Below are positions 40,051 to 49,345 of a stretch of 64,000 bases of DNA, one piece after another. Under the pieces are notes generated by a model that was not told the DNA's origin, made no database searches, and worked only from the letters and a program-made list of their open reading frames with translations. Within the stretch, counting starts at the first letter, position 1. Each line of letters opens with the position of its first letter. Source of the DNA: Isochrysis galbana (taxonomy: Eukaryota; Haptophyta; Isochrysidales; Isochrysidaceae); assembly GCA_018136815.1 (NCBI GenBank), contig CM030934.1, forward strand, positions 6,371,698 through 6,435,697, in the 5' to 3' direction. The position numbers and the translations under genes were made by a program.

Positions 40051-41311
40051 AAATATTCTAGAAGATGACTACTACGTTGCTATCCGCTCCCCCTTCCGCT
40101 GGGGTCCACACCTCTGACATCGCCTTCATTCACCCCACCCTCACTCCCCTTCCCGCTTCCCCCCTCTGCCATCACCAATTACACGCCTCGCCCCAGAAGA
40201 TCGCACACACAGAAAATCAAAGACAGACTCTTCTTCGCTTACCCTGAATGAAGCGACCACCCGGCCCCGACAGCCGACAGCTTAAAAACTCTATACACTA
40301 TCCTATACTATACATAATAGCGTGGAAATACAACTAAGTTTATACTTGTTTGACCCATGGGGGGGCACGAGCCCCCCCCCCTCTCTCCACTCCTCCCCTG
40401 GCATGGGGGAGGAACCACCCATCCTCCTGGCGTGCCTGATGGCTTGCCAGGATGAGACTGCCCTACTGACTGCTGACCCACTCTCTACCTCACAGGCACG
40501 CCTGATTCGCTCGTCCTGGCCAGTCGTGGCCAGCCCATTGCTCCAACCCCCCCTCCCCCCTTGGTCGACAAGCAGATAGGTGCAAAAAAAAACGTCTGAA
40601 GATTCAGGGCTACACACCTACTAGTCACGGGGCTCCCCTTCGCTATCTACACCGCCCTTATGCCCTTATCTTCCCTCCCTCCACCTCTTCCCCTGCCCCC
40701 CTTCTTTCCTTTTTCTTCGGTTTCCGGGGTCCGGCCTCGGTGCTCTACCTGAGGCCTGGTTCAGAGTGTGGGGTCCGGGCAGGCCTTTTGGATTTGTCGT
40801 TGTCGTCGTGTGTGTCTGTCTGGTTACTTGTTGTTTGTTTGGGTTATGTCTAGGTTCCATTGTCGCTGTCAGCCACTTTGTTTGGTGTGACGGTGTTTCA
40901 ATTTCCTTTGTTCCCTTGTCCCGTGGTCCCCTCGACAGCGTGTGCGATCCCCAGCTTGGAGGCTAGTTCCACTAGCTCCGCGCTGGGCTTTAGTCCGCCT
41001 TTGTCGTTTCAGTCGAAAACGGGTCTCAAGTCATTCATGTCTATCCTTTTCTTAGGCCGTCTTCCCATGCCCGCCTGGGCGGTTCTCGCCGAGTCGGTTT
41101 CTTGTGCGAAGAGGGGTGCTTTGCTTAGTATGGTGTATCTCTCTATTATTCTTATTAGTATTGATTCTTCCGAGAATTTTATGCCGTCGTAGTGTATCCT
41201 ATAGAAATCCGTGATTATGTATCTCCACGCTAGTAGGTAGCACCCTGTGGAGACGCTCGCATGAGATGTACGCCCCCCTTGCCGCGGTGGACTCGCTCGG
41301 CAGGAGCGCCC

Positions 41312-41545
41312 TCATGAGCTCGACCCGGTGTCCTGGGACCGAGCTTTTTTGTATTTGATGTTGCTGGGCCTTGTGGGTTCAATCTTTACGGGAGCTGAAC
41401 CCGAACCGATAAGCGGCCTTTTGTTTTCAATCTTTACTTGGGGAGCTGAACCCGAATCGACACCTTTCAGCAATTCTTGGAGGTGGGGAGTTAATTCCGA
41501 ATCGACATGAGCTTTGATTGTACGAAGCAGATCATCACGACTCAT
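41312..41545 (-). CDS. LINE ORF-c, short unknown protein
   Basis: 77 residues: MSRDDLLRTIKAHVDSELTP, a helical start, then two similar segments SGSAPQVKIENKRP and SGSAPVKIEPTRP made by a 39-bp imperfect tandem repeat. Function unknown. Confidence 0.4.
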   Translation of the reverse strand: MSRDDLLRTIKAHVDSELTPHLQELLKGVDSGSAPQVKIENKRPLIGSGSAPVKIEPTRPSNIKYKKARSQDTGSSS

Positions 41546-41966
41546 ATATATTGATGATAGTTTTCGCAGTGAATTTATTGCTCAAGAGAGTGTGTATCAT
41601 ATAAACCAGTGTGAATGATTTATCAGCCTCGCAAATGGCATGTAAGGTGTCTTTAATGTTCGTATTGTGCTTGAAATCGAATGAACTGAATAAGGACTTA
41701 CATTCGAAAGTGTACGTCCACAAATTTGGGTTCGACTCAAGCAGCCTCCTCAGGGAGTTGTTGCTCCCCCCCGGGTTGACCCCAACCGGCGGCGGCGGAC
41801 TGATGCTGTCCAATGCTTCCGCAATAACCTGCATGGCAGATTTAGATGTGCCATATGGCGGAAAGAGAGGTGTGATGAATTTTTTAAAGTTATCGTCCAT
41901 CTTTGTTATGATCCATTGCAATCGCTTGCGTACTACATCATCAGCCGCCATTTCATTTATAGACAT
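41535..41966 (-). CDS. LINE ORF-b, unknown protein
   Basis: 143 residues, ATG at 41966. MSINEMAADDVVRKRLQWII, then MDDNFKKFITPLFPPYG, then LLESNPNLWTYTFECKSLFS. Codons are AT-richer than those of the host genes. The fold looks helical. No family was recognised. Its end overlaps the start of the following frame by 11 bp (ATGAGTCGTGA). Confidence 0.45.
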   Translation of the reverse strand: MSINEMAADDVVRKRLQWIITKMDDNFKKFITPLFPPYGTSKSAMQVIAEALDSISPPPPVGVNPGGSNNSLRRLLESNPNLWTYTFECKSLFSSFDFKHNTNIKDTLHAICEADKSFTLVYMIHTLLSNKFTAKTIINIYES

Positions 41967-42271
41967 GGTTGAGCACTATGAGGTGGGTGCCTTTGCTCAA
42001 ATACTATAAGATTTTTTTGTACCGACGCATCGCGTATTTGGAAACGAGGGGTACCAAATGAAGGCAAACGACCTGCTGCATGCTGGCTGCTGCCAGCATG
42101 CAGGCTGTTGTGCCTCCGTTCTCGGGGGTGAGCGGGCGCGGTCCGCTGGCTCCTGCGCCCACCTGGTCGGGCGTCGGGCGGGTCGTCTTGGCGTGGTCGC
42201 TTCGGCGACAGTGGCGTGTCCATGAACGCTTCGTCCATGGCGGCGAGGGCGGGAGGCGGCGCGCGCTCCAT
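41957..42271 (-). CDS. LINE ORF-a (MERA leader protein)
   Basis: 104 residues starting MERAPPPALAAMDEAF and containing SPKRPRQDD, a likely nuclear-localisation segment. The MERA start after the hairpin recurs at 6941, 45147 and 53025, where the proteins share Pro/Ala/Arg-rich sequence. It overlaps the next frame by 10 bp (ATGTCTATAA). It is probably an ORF1-type RNA-binding or leader protein; no structured domain is visible. Confidence 0.5.
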   Translation of the reverse strand: MERAPPPALAAMDEAFMDTPLSPKRPRQDDPPDARPGGRRSQRTAPAHPRERRHNSLHAGSSQHAAGRLPSFGTPRFQIRDASVQKNLIVFEQRHPPHSAQPCL

Positions 42272-42830
42272 GACCCTATCAGTTTACTGATAGTTGACAA
42301 GCAGATAGGTGCAGCGTGGGGGCCCCAGAGGCTCAGGAGCGCCAGCGAGGGAGAGACGGGGGAGGCCAGGGCTCAGCCCCAGCCTCCTCTGCCCCCTGAG
42401 CTGGCCTCCAGGAGCCTCCAGGGGTCGCCATAGGGCAGCTGGAGGCCTGCCGCAGGCGCGCCATCGCGCGTGCCGCAGGAGAGGGGAGAGAGCGCGCGGA
42501 GAAGGGGGTGGGCGGAGCGAGAGCTCCGCCCACCGAAAAATTGGTAGTAAGTCCCGCTCCTGTTTACAGAATAAGTCGGGACAGAGTCGGCCGCCCACTC
42601 GGAGACACAGCAGGAGGAAGGGGGGGAAAGATCACCGGGGGGGGGGGGGCGCGGGCCACCGGACCATATCTAAGCCCTTCACCCCTATCCCCCTAGTAGT
42701 GTACGGGGGGAGCCGCCTGATGGCGGGGGGAGAAGGGCCGGGGGAGTGGGGGTGTAGAAAGTATGCTACGTGTAGGTAGCGGTTCCATGCGCCGCGAGTG
42801 CAAGTGCGGTAAAAATATTATGATGTTTTG

Positions 42831-43228
42831 TATTATCTGGGGAGAGTCTAGAGTCTATATCGGCGCCGGAGCCGTTGCTGAGGCGTGAGTGCTGCCCCCT
42901 GTTTGCCAAGTGGCAGCGCAGAGATGGTGGGCGGGTGCGCCTCTCGCCCTCCATCGGGGGGGTCTAAAGATTGGGGGGGAAGGGGGGGGGAGGGGCGCCA
43001 TGACGACCAGTTACCCTATAATTCTTAACGATACTTGTTCTTCCTCTAGTACTTACTTAGTTGCGGCCTCTTCGCAGCCATTATGTATCCAAGACGTCTC
43101 TAGCCAAGCGAGACAATGGCCATTGCCACGCGTTGCAAGTATTGATGAATGAGATAGATCACAACCGCTGAGGCATACAAAGCCGCGTGGCCACGATACG
43201 CCTACTCCTCGAGACTCCGTGCTGCTCG
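42831..43228. other. Spacer downstream of the SET gene
   Basis: No gene; contains a G-rich block at 42968-43000. Confidence 0.5.
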
Positions 43229-44596
43229 TTAAAGAAGCGTTGCAACTCCCGAGTCATCGGCCTCCCTGAGCAACGCCGATCTTTGCGACGCGCGAAAGTT
43301 TCGTGCCATGGCTTGCCTTCTTATAGCAATGTCGAGTGCGGTCGGGACAGCACGGCTGCTCTCGAAAAAAGGCGCGATAGGCTCATCTTCAGCCGCGTAC
43401 ATTCTCTGCTCAGGTATTGACGCTCCATGGCCGCTCGAGTCTGCGCATAGGTCAATTTCGTCCGCAGCTTCGAGATTGCTGAGGGCGTCCCGGAGCATAC
43501 CACAATAGGTGTGCCGCCACTCTTGTTCTATGGCTGCAACTCGCACCCGCTGCTCCGCCATAGGTACTGTCGCAGCTTCAAGATTGTGCATCCCATTCTT
43601 GTGCATCAAAACCTGGAGAACGGCCTCGCGTAAGCGAATACCGGCGGGCTGGTACCGTCTTGCCAGACACTTGCTACCGTTTGCATGGCCAACTTCAATT
43701 GAGGCCGTCTCGAGTAATCCCAGCTTGACACATGCCGCAACCGCATCCCCATTAGACGCCAGAAAGTTTCCAACATCAATCTCAACAGAATCACAGTTGC
43801 TCGCTTCTTCATCAACGAAAAAGCCGTATTGCTCCAGCATAAATGCCTTCGAAGCTGTTGCATAGCAAAAGGTTACCTCTGCACCTACTGGCAAGTCCGC
43901 CGCTGCTCGAATTATATATTCATCGCTCTCGTCGTCTATCATGAAGGTCACGGCCGAGGTGGCGTCGTGATTCAACAGGTCGCACCCAGGCACTAGGGCT
44001 GTGAAGCGTCTCCCATTGCTTGTTGCAGCAACCATTGCACGTGATGTAACTGCAGCCACTGCCCACGCAAGACTGCCGTACGAAGGGGCTGCTCTGCTCA
44101 CACGTGTACTCGGAGGTCCACGATGCCAAAGTCGGTGAATGTTTTCACTCAAGCGCTGAACAGATGCTCGTCTCGCACGGCATCGCGCTTTCAGTGGAGG
44201 GGAAGCTAAAAGTTCAAGATGTTCATCACTCCATATCCATGCTGGACCTGGCACAAATATAGATGGCAACAGACGGGTGCACTTGCGGGTTGCCTGGCAC
44301 GCGTGTCTGCCGGTCTCATCAGCTCCTCCGTCACATCTCTCCAGCAGGGCGCATGCCATAGCCTCGTGCTCATGAAGCCCGACAGCATCGTTCACAGCAG
44401 AGATTCGCTCAGAGGCCCAAGCAATCTCAGGTGTCGCAAGAGCCAGCCGCTTGGGAACGCGCAGCAGAGTCTCGCCGTTAGCCACGGCAGCAGTAGTGAA
44501 GACGCCACGTCCCGCTGTTGGGCTGACATTGATGGACAGCGACCCCACAGTCGCCCCAAGGGAAGAGAGCAGGCGAAATGCCCCGTCTGCTGGCAT
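43229..44596 (-). CDS. SET-domain protein methyltransferase (SETD3/Rubisco-LSMT type)
   Basis: Single exon of 455 residues, ATG at 44596. The split SET domain is clear: TAGRGVFTTAAVANGETLLR (residues 27-46, the AdoMet-binding GxGxF start), ALVPGCDLLNHDATSAVTFM (about 201-220, with the NHD motif), DLPVGAEVTFCYAT (about 236-249) and EQYGFFVDEEASNCDSVEI, the transition to the substrate-binding helical domain. That later domain (to residue 400) is the Rubis-subs-bind region. Members methylate lysine or histidine in Rubisco, aldolase, ribosomal proteins or actin; the target cannot be told here. No clear transit peptide is seen, which argues for a cytosolic enzyme. The C-terminal 40 residues are unassigned. 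LINE material lies directly upstream. Confidence 0.85.
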   Translation of the reverse strand: MPADGAFRLLSSLGATVGSLSINVSPTAGRGVFTTAAVANGETLLRVPKRLALATPEIAWASERISAVNDAVGLHEHEAMACALLERCDGGADETGRHACQATRKCTRLLPSIFVPGPAWIWSDEHLELLASPPLKARCRARRASVQRLSENIHRLWHRGPPSTRVSRAAPSYGSLAWAVAAVTSRAMVAATSNGRRFTALVPGCDLLNHDATSAVTFMIDDESDEYIIRAAADLPVGAEVTFCYATASKAFMLEQYGFFVDEEASNCDSVEIDVGNFLASNGDAVAACVKLGLLETASIEVGHANGSKCLARRYQPAGIRLREAVLQVLMHKNGMHNLEAATVPMAEQRVRVAAIEQEWRHTYCGMLRDALSNLEAADEIDLCADSSGHGASIPEQRMYAAEDEPIAPFFESSRAVPTALDIAIRRQAMARNFRASQRSALLREADDSGVATLL

Positions 44597-44749
44597 CGTA
44601 TCCTGTCCGTAGAGTCGGCCGATCTCCGAGTCTCCGGGACGCCTTCAATATGTTTCTCTCTCAGAGTTTCTTGTTCGTGCTGGTATAATATTAGTGATGC
44701 GAGACCGTAGACTTCATCGGCAATCGGCAACGCAGCCCGCTGAGATGCA

Positions 44750-45172
44750 TTGCTGCAGTAGGCCCCTGTGAGAGGGGGTTGTGTTGACGGGTCGGGCCTG
44801 CACCCCATGTTGTCGCATGAGGCCGGTACCTCGACGGTGTAGGGGCCCAGCCCGAAGGCTTTCCCTATGGGAGGCGTCTCTCTGGCGCAGTGGACCCCTT
44901 TGGGGCCGGCCGCAGGCCGCAGGCCGCAGGTGGCTGTGGGGCTGGATTGGTGGATGTGGCCATGGTGGCCATGTTGGCCATGGTGGCGTGCGGCTTGTGG
45001 GTGGTGGCACGGGCCGTGGCTCGTGCGCACCTGATTGATCTTGGGTGCAGCGCGCGCGCGCTTTGGCGGCGCGGCCGTGGTCTCGGCCCGATCGGCCGGC
45101 TCGGCGAGGGTGGCGGTAGGAGAGGAGGGGAGCGACGCGCGCTCCATGACCCTATCTTTTTAAAGATAGTTG
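44750..45172 (-). mobile_element. 5' part of a LINE of the MERA family
   Basis: Starts at 45172 with CAA then stems CTATCTTT / AAAGATAG, then GGGTC and ATGGAGCGCGCG (ATG 45147). The frame begins MERASLPSSPTATLAEPADR with PPKRARAAPK and a His-rich stretch from GGCCATGGT-type repeats (44940-45000). The left boundary is not defined. It lies about 150 nt upstream of the SET gene. Confidence 0.6.
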
Positions 45173-46059
45173 AATAGTTCTGAGCAATAGCAATAGCTCA
45201 TAAATAGTAGATATAAATATAAATAACAGCTTAGGGCTCACTTAGGGCAAGGGCCTATGTCGCTGCGTCAGCTGGTTAGCTAACGCCATCCATGGTTGGA
45301 GCTGGCACTAATATCAGTAGCTTGTGTAAAATCGGACTTGGACTTGTGTGACTTGTGGTGGTAGAGGTAGAGAGCAGTAGAGAGTAGAGAGTAGCTAGAG
45401 AGTACGAGTCACGCTTGGCGCTTGGTGCACACGTGCCCACTAGGTGCTAGGTGCTAGTTGTCGAGTAGGTTCTCTGGATTGTGCTGTTGTGGGTGCTGTG
45501 CTCATGCCAAATGCCAAATATAAAATATGTAATATGTAATATGTGGATGTGGCAGTGGCAGAGCTGACTGACGGGCCCCAAGAGGTGAGTTAGTGCCCGG
45601 AGGGGAGGGCACGAGGCGCCTCGATTCATCCGCTATTGTCCTCTATGATAACAATAGGACTATTGCAATAGATATTCGACAGGTTTGATAGCACATAGCC
45701 ATAAGCATATCTACTACATGGGCACGCACTCATCACTCACCCCACATCCAGCCACCAATCTTCGATCAGTCAGCCGGTCAACGAGCTGGGCTCCTGTACC
45801 ACTTGGGCAACGATTGCGCATTCAAATACACCCTGAAACAAAGATCAGCTTCTAGTCTCGACATCTCTCCTCCACTCGGGATTCGCATCGGCACAGAGAA
45901 AAAGCGAGACGGAATGTCGAACGACCAAATAAGACCGTTGCGACTGCGCACATGGAGGTCTCAGACGCCTTGGCCCCGCGAGACTGAGTTATGATAAGCT
46001 GTGTGAGTTGCGCAGTAAGTTGATCATCCGTCCGGGCAACAATGGTCATCTCCCTCACA
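45173..46059. other. Stretch without a recognised gene
   Basis: AT-rich short repeats; CTAGAGAGTAG words near 45370-45400. GCACGAGGCGCC near 45609 matches 23126-23140. Confidence 0.5.
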
Positions 46060-46800
46060 TCAAGAGATCCTGCCAGATGCTTTGAGATCTTTCAGCATGT
46101 CGCCAGGTTTTCGCGCTGCTGGACCATTCGGGTTCTTGCGTAGATTAACTTCGCGCCCGGGTAAGGGCCTGCCAGATTTGTCATATCCCTTCATGTCTTG
46201 CATGGACTTCCGCGCCTCAGCCATCTGCGTCTGCTTCGTGACAAGCTTGGCCTTCCGCAAAGCCTCCCTCGCAAAGTCGACACCATCAGAGATGACTTCC
46301 GTCCCTTTCTTCGTCAATTCTTCATACGCACTGCAGGTTGCCTGCTTCTCGTCCAATTCATTTTTAATCTTGGCCTGCGGCAACAATGAACCGAAGCGGC
46401 TGAGTGCTCCGCGTACCTGGACTAGCAGGGATGCAACAGTGCAGTGTTGGGCCCGTGCCCTTATCACCTGCAGTGGCCGGATCCGCGCGATGGTCTCGTC
46501 TATAGCTCGGCACTGCTTGTGCAATTCGTCAGCTTCCTTCTTGTGCCGTGCGTACTGCTCGCGCATACGTCTCACTACCTGATCGAGCACAACCACAATA
46601 ATGTTGAGTGCCTCCGGCTTCGCGCGATTCCCGCCGCTGTAGAAGCGATCGATGAGCGACATGCCCTCCTTGAGGGTGGTGGTCACCTCACCAGCACTTG
46701 GCCCGCCGAAGTCGCGCGTCCCATTCAAACCTTTTGTCGCTCCCATCTGCTCCGCGCCAGCCGAGGCTGCCGTGCTGCGCAGAGCCATCTCCGCCTCCAT
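46060..46800 (-). CDS. Coiled-coil protein of unknown function
   Basis: 246 residues from ATG 46800. After an Ala/Gly-rich start comes a helical region (SLIDRFYSGGNRAKPEALN, VVRRMREQYARHKKEADELH, QCRAIDETIARI), a second helical block (AKIKNELDEKQATCSAYEEL, DGVDFAREALRKAKLVTKQT) and a basic tail with NLRKNPNGPAARKPGD. A 51-nt segment (VIRARAQHCTVASLLVQ) has GT...AG ends and keeps frame if removed, so it may be an intron; without it the helices run on smoothly. No family recognised. Composition is that of a real protein. Confidence 0.65.
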   Translation of the reverse strand: MEAEMALRSTAASAGAEQMGATKGLNGTRDFGGPSAGEVTTTLKEGMSLIDRFYSGGNRAKPEALNIIVVVLDQVVRRMREQYARHKKEADELHKQCRAIDETIARIRPLQVIRARAQHCTVASLLVQVRGALSRFGSLLPQAKIKNELDEKQATCSAYEELTKKGTEVISDGVDFAREALRKAKLVTKQTQMAEARKSMQDMKGYDKSGRPLPGREVNLRKNPNGPAARKPGDMLKDLKASGRIS

Positions 46801-47361
46801 CGCCGCCGCCGCTCCACTCTCTCTCTACCAGAAACGAAACCGCCAGATAAAAATCGACGGCCACACAAGAAAACCAAAAACATCGGGCAAGAATGTTCGG
46901 TTTAACAGTAACCGGCGTTCGCACTAAGGAGTAAGGAGTCCTTCTTTTGTTCCGGACTTCGTTCTTTCGCTGTCGCGCGCTCCTTTCAAGGAACCACGAC
47001 AGCGATTGAGCCCTCTCCTCTCCTAGGAGGGCAGGCCACGCACGGCACCTTCGCCCGCGCCCCACCAGCGCCGAAGTGTCGTTCCGTCGTCAATTATGGG
47101 ATATCAACATCAATCGAATGGAGCCATCAAATGTCCATAGTTATTTATACAACAATATTCACATAGGACCCTATTGTCGATGTTTAACCTACCAAGCGCG
47201 CTTTCAGACTGCAAGTTGGGTTGGGCTAATTTTGGCATTCAGTCCCTTGCCCATGGCTCGCAGGCTCGCAGGGTGCAATAATCACAGCCGCGTGTCAGTC
47301 CCTTGCCCAACCTTCATCCTTCCCGTGTCTTTTTCCTGACGAACTGTGTAACATGTGCCCA
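46801..47361. other. Upstream region of the coiled-coil gene
   Basis: No gene. A block at 47078-47150 (GTGTCGTTCCGTC, GGGATATCAAC, ATCGAATGGAGC) is related to 24687-24750. Confidence 0.5.
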
Positions 47362-48159
47362 AAGGCTCACAGTTACATAAACCGTTTAATAGTCTCACCG
47401 CACACGCGGCCGTGGACCCTCTACTTTCTACTCACGTAGGAAAACTTTCTACACCCCCACTCCCCCGGCCCTTCTTTCTCCCCCCGCCATAAGGCGACTC
47501 CCCCCGTGCACTACTAGGGGGATAGGGGTGAAGGGCTTAGATATGGTCCGGTGGCCCGCGCCTCCCCCCGGTGATCATTCCCCCCCTTCCTCCTGTGTCT
47601 CCGAGTGGGCGGCGGTCTCAGCCCCGACTTATCCTGTAAACAGGTGCGGGGACTTACCTATTTTCCGGTGAGCGGAGCTCTCGCTCCGCCCACCCCCTTC
47701 TCCGCGCTCTCTCTCCCCTCTCCTGCAGGCACGCGCGATGGCGCGCCTGCGGCAGGCCTGCAGCTGCCCCTGGCGCCCCCTGGAGGCCCCGAGGCCCCTG
47801 GAGGCCAGCTCTGGGGGCAGAGGAGGCTGGGGCTGGGCCCTGGCCTCTCCTATCTCTCCCTCGCTGGCGCTCCTGAGCCTCTGGGGCCCCCAATCTGCAC
47901 CTGTCTGCCTGTCGACCAGGGGGGGAGGGGGGGTTGGAGCGATGGGCTGGTCACGAGGGGCCAGGATGGGCGAATGGGGCGAGCCTGTGGGGAAGGGAGT
48001 GGGTCAGTAGGGCAGTGGCCTCCTGGCAAGCCATCAGGCATGCCAGGAGGATGGGTGGTTCCTCCCCCATGGCAGGGGAGGAGTGGAGAGAGGGGGGGGG
48101 CTCGTGCCCCCCCATGGGTCAACCAAGTATAAACTTAGTTGAAGGCTCACAGTTACATA
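47362..48159 (-). mobile_element. Intact hairpin retroelement H with 18-bp target duplication
   Basis: AAGGCTCACAGTTACATA at 47362-47379 and 48142-48159. The 762-bp insert (47380-48141), read on the minus strand, starts with stems CAACTAAGT / ACTTGGTTG around TTAT, then ACCCATGGGGGGGCACGAG, and ends GCGGTGAGACTATTAAACGG. No convincing ORF. This is the reference full-length copy against which the interrupted copies at 6.5 and 40.3 kb can be read. Confidence 0.88.
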
Positions 48160-48179
48160 CACAGGCAACCAGGTGCACG

Positions 48180-48260
48180 CCGTGCGTGCGTATGGCGCGA
48201 TGTGCATCGGGTCCCCTGCGGGGACGCCGTGCGTGCGCATGTCAACTTGTTTCTCTGTCT
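48180..48260 (+). repeat. Dispersed GCGCGATGTGCATCGG repeat
   Basis: Same block as 24960-25025 and 29500-29545, followed by GACGCCGTGCGTGCGCATG. Confidence 0.6.
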
Positions 48261-48571
48261 GCGGTCTGCGGTTAAGGTGCGGGACTTCTACCGTCCCCGC
48301 TCTGACACTTGTGAGTTCTAATAACCCCCCCCCTCCTCCGCGCCAAAGGCGCGGGGCTTCTACCGTCCCCATTGTGACTAACCCCCCCCCCCCCCCCCAA
48401 GGGCACTCCGTGCGACTAAGCCTTACTAAGCCATGCATTTCAGTCACACTGACACTGGGGGTATCCTCCCTATTATTTTACTCATCTATGAAACGAACGG
48501 GATCGACAAAGTCACGCGCCATCCATGCAAGCGCACGCCCTCTTCACACCGCCTCACGCACGCGGGTCCCT

Positions 48572-48850
48572 TCACACTATGCGCGCGTCGGCCGCATTGC
48601 TCGCCCACATGCCCTGCAGTTTTTTCGCAACCTTCGCGTCCAGATCGCTGCTTTTCGCCCAGCGCACGGCCTCAACGTCCGAGTGAAGTGCAAGTGTCTC
48701 CTTGCATTCCTGTGCAGCATGAGGCGTGCGTGCGTGAGGTATGGAGGCGGACTTGGGTGCGTGCAGGGAATGGGCGGGCAGCGCCCTTTCTCCGATCGAG
48801 GAGGCCACCACCACCACCGTCGAGGACTCCGGGCCTGTGGAGGAAGGAGG
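48572..48850 (-). CDS. Possible small protein (last exon)
   Basis: The frame ending at TGA 48572 reads ECKETLALHSDVEAVRWAKS then SDLDAKVAKKLQGMWASN, protein-like with helix periodicity. A CACAG acceptor lies directly before it, and an ATG frame starting MAEEEEEEGLERP lies 200 nt upstream, but I could not join them in phase. Tentative. Confidence 0.3.
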   Translation of the reverse strand, partial: PPSSTGPESSTVVVVASSIGERALPAHSLHAPKSASIPHARTPHAAQECKETLALHSDVEAVRWAKSSDLDAKVAKKLQGMWASNAADARIV

Positions 48851-49345
48851 AGGAGAGAAGAACGAGACCTGTGCGTCGGACGCTCCAGGCCTTCTTCTTC
48901 TTCTTCTTCCGCCATCCTCACCACTACTTCTTCCTTCCTTACTGCCCTCAGACCCTATGCGGGTCAGTACAATTCGTCATATCGATATCATGGCCCACGT
49001 GATGGGACGCGCCGCGCGGGAATTCCCGAACGCAAGCGGGGAGCACGAGTAGGAGGGCGAAACCTACGAGGGAAGGAAGAAGGGGATGCGATCTTCCCCC
49101 CGCGCCGAGCACCGCTGCTGCCCGTGATCTCCCCCTACCCACAACATCAGGAACATAAAAATGTTTACACTAAACACTAAAGACAGCCGAGTAAGCATGC
49201 ACACCCTCAAAGGTGGGGGACATTCGATGGGCACATGGCCTTGGCGGAGCACCCCTGCATGCAAACCTAACCCCCTCCGAAGGAAGCCAAAGCAAGACTC
49301 TCACTTTCCATGAGGGAAAATCTCCTAGGGCGATGGCGAATTTTT

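Larger units (their letters stand above)
40567..42313 (-). mobile_element. LINE derivative inserted in element F/G
   Basis: GACAAGCAGATAGGTGCA occurs exactly at 40567-40584 and 42296-42313, an 18-bp target duplication. The 1711-bp insert, read on the minus strand, begins with stems CTATCAGT / ACTGATAG and GGGTCATGGAGCGCGC, and ends in CCTGAATCTTCAGACG plus oligo-T. It keeps the polymerase C-terminus (frame 41240-40890: WRYIITDFYRIHYDGIKF and DKGGLKPSAELVELASKLG, split by a stop) but lacks the reverse transcriptase, so it cannot move alone. Confidence 0.85.
40331..42830 (+). mobile_element. Hairpin retroelement F/G, interrupted by a LINE
   Basis: The left part 40331-40584 starts with the hairpin (CAACTAAGT, TTAT, ACTTGTTTG) and GACCCATGGGGGGGC. 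The right part 42296-42830 ends in GTGCGGTAAAAATATTATG. Together they equal the uninterrupted element at 47380-48141. The junction is the LINE insertion with its 18-bp duplication. No target duplication was recognised outside the composite. Confidence 0.8.

Noticed and set aside
6516-48141. Hammerhead or HDV-like ribozyme at the hairpin 5' ends
   Set aside because: No CUGANGA...GAAA core and no nested HDV-type pairing could be found by eye; a short single hairpin explains the data.
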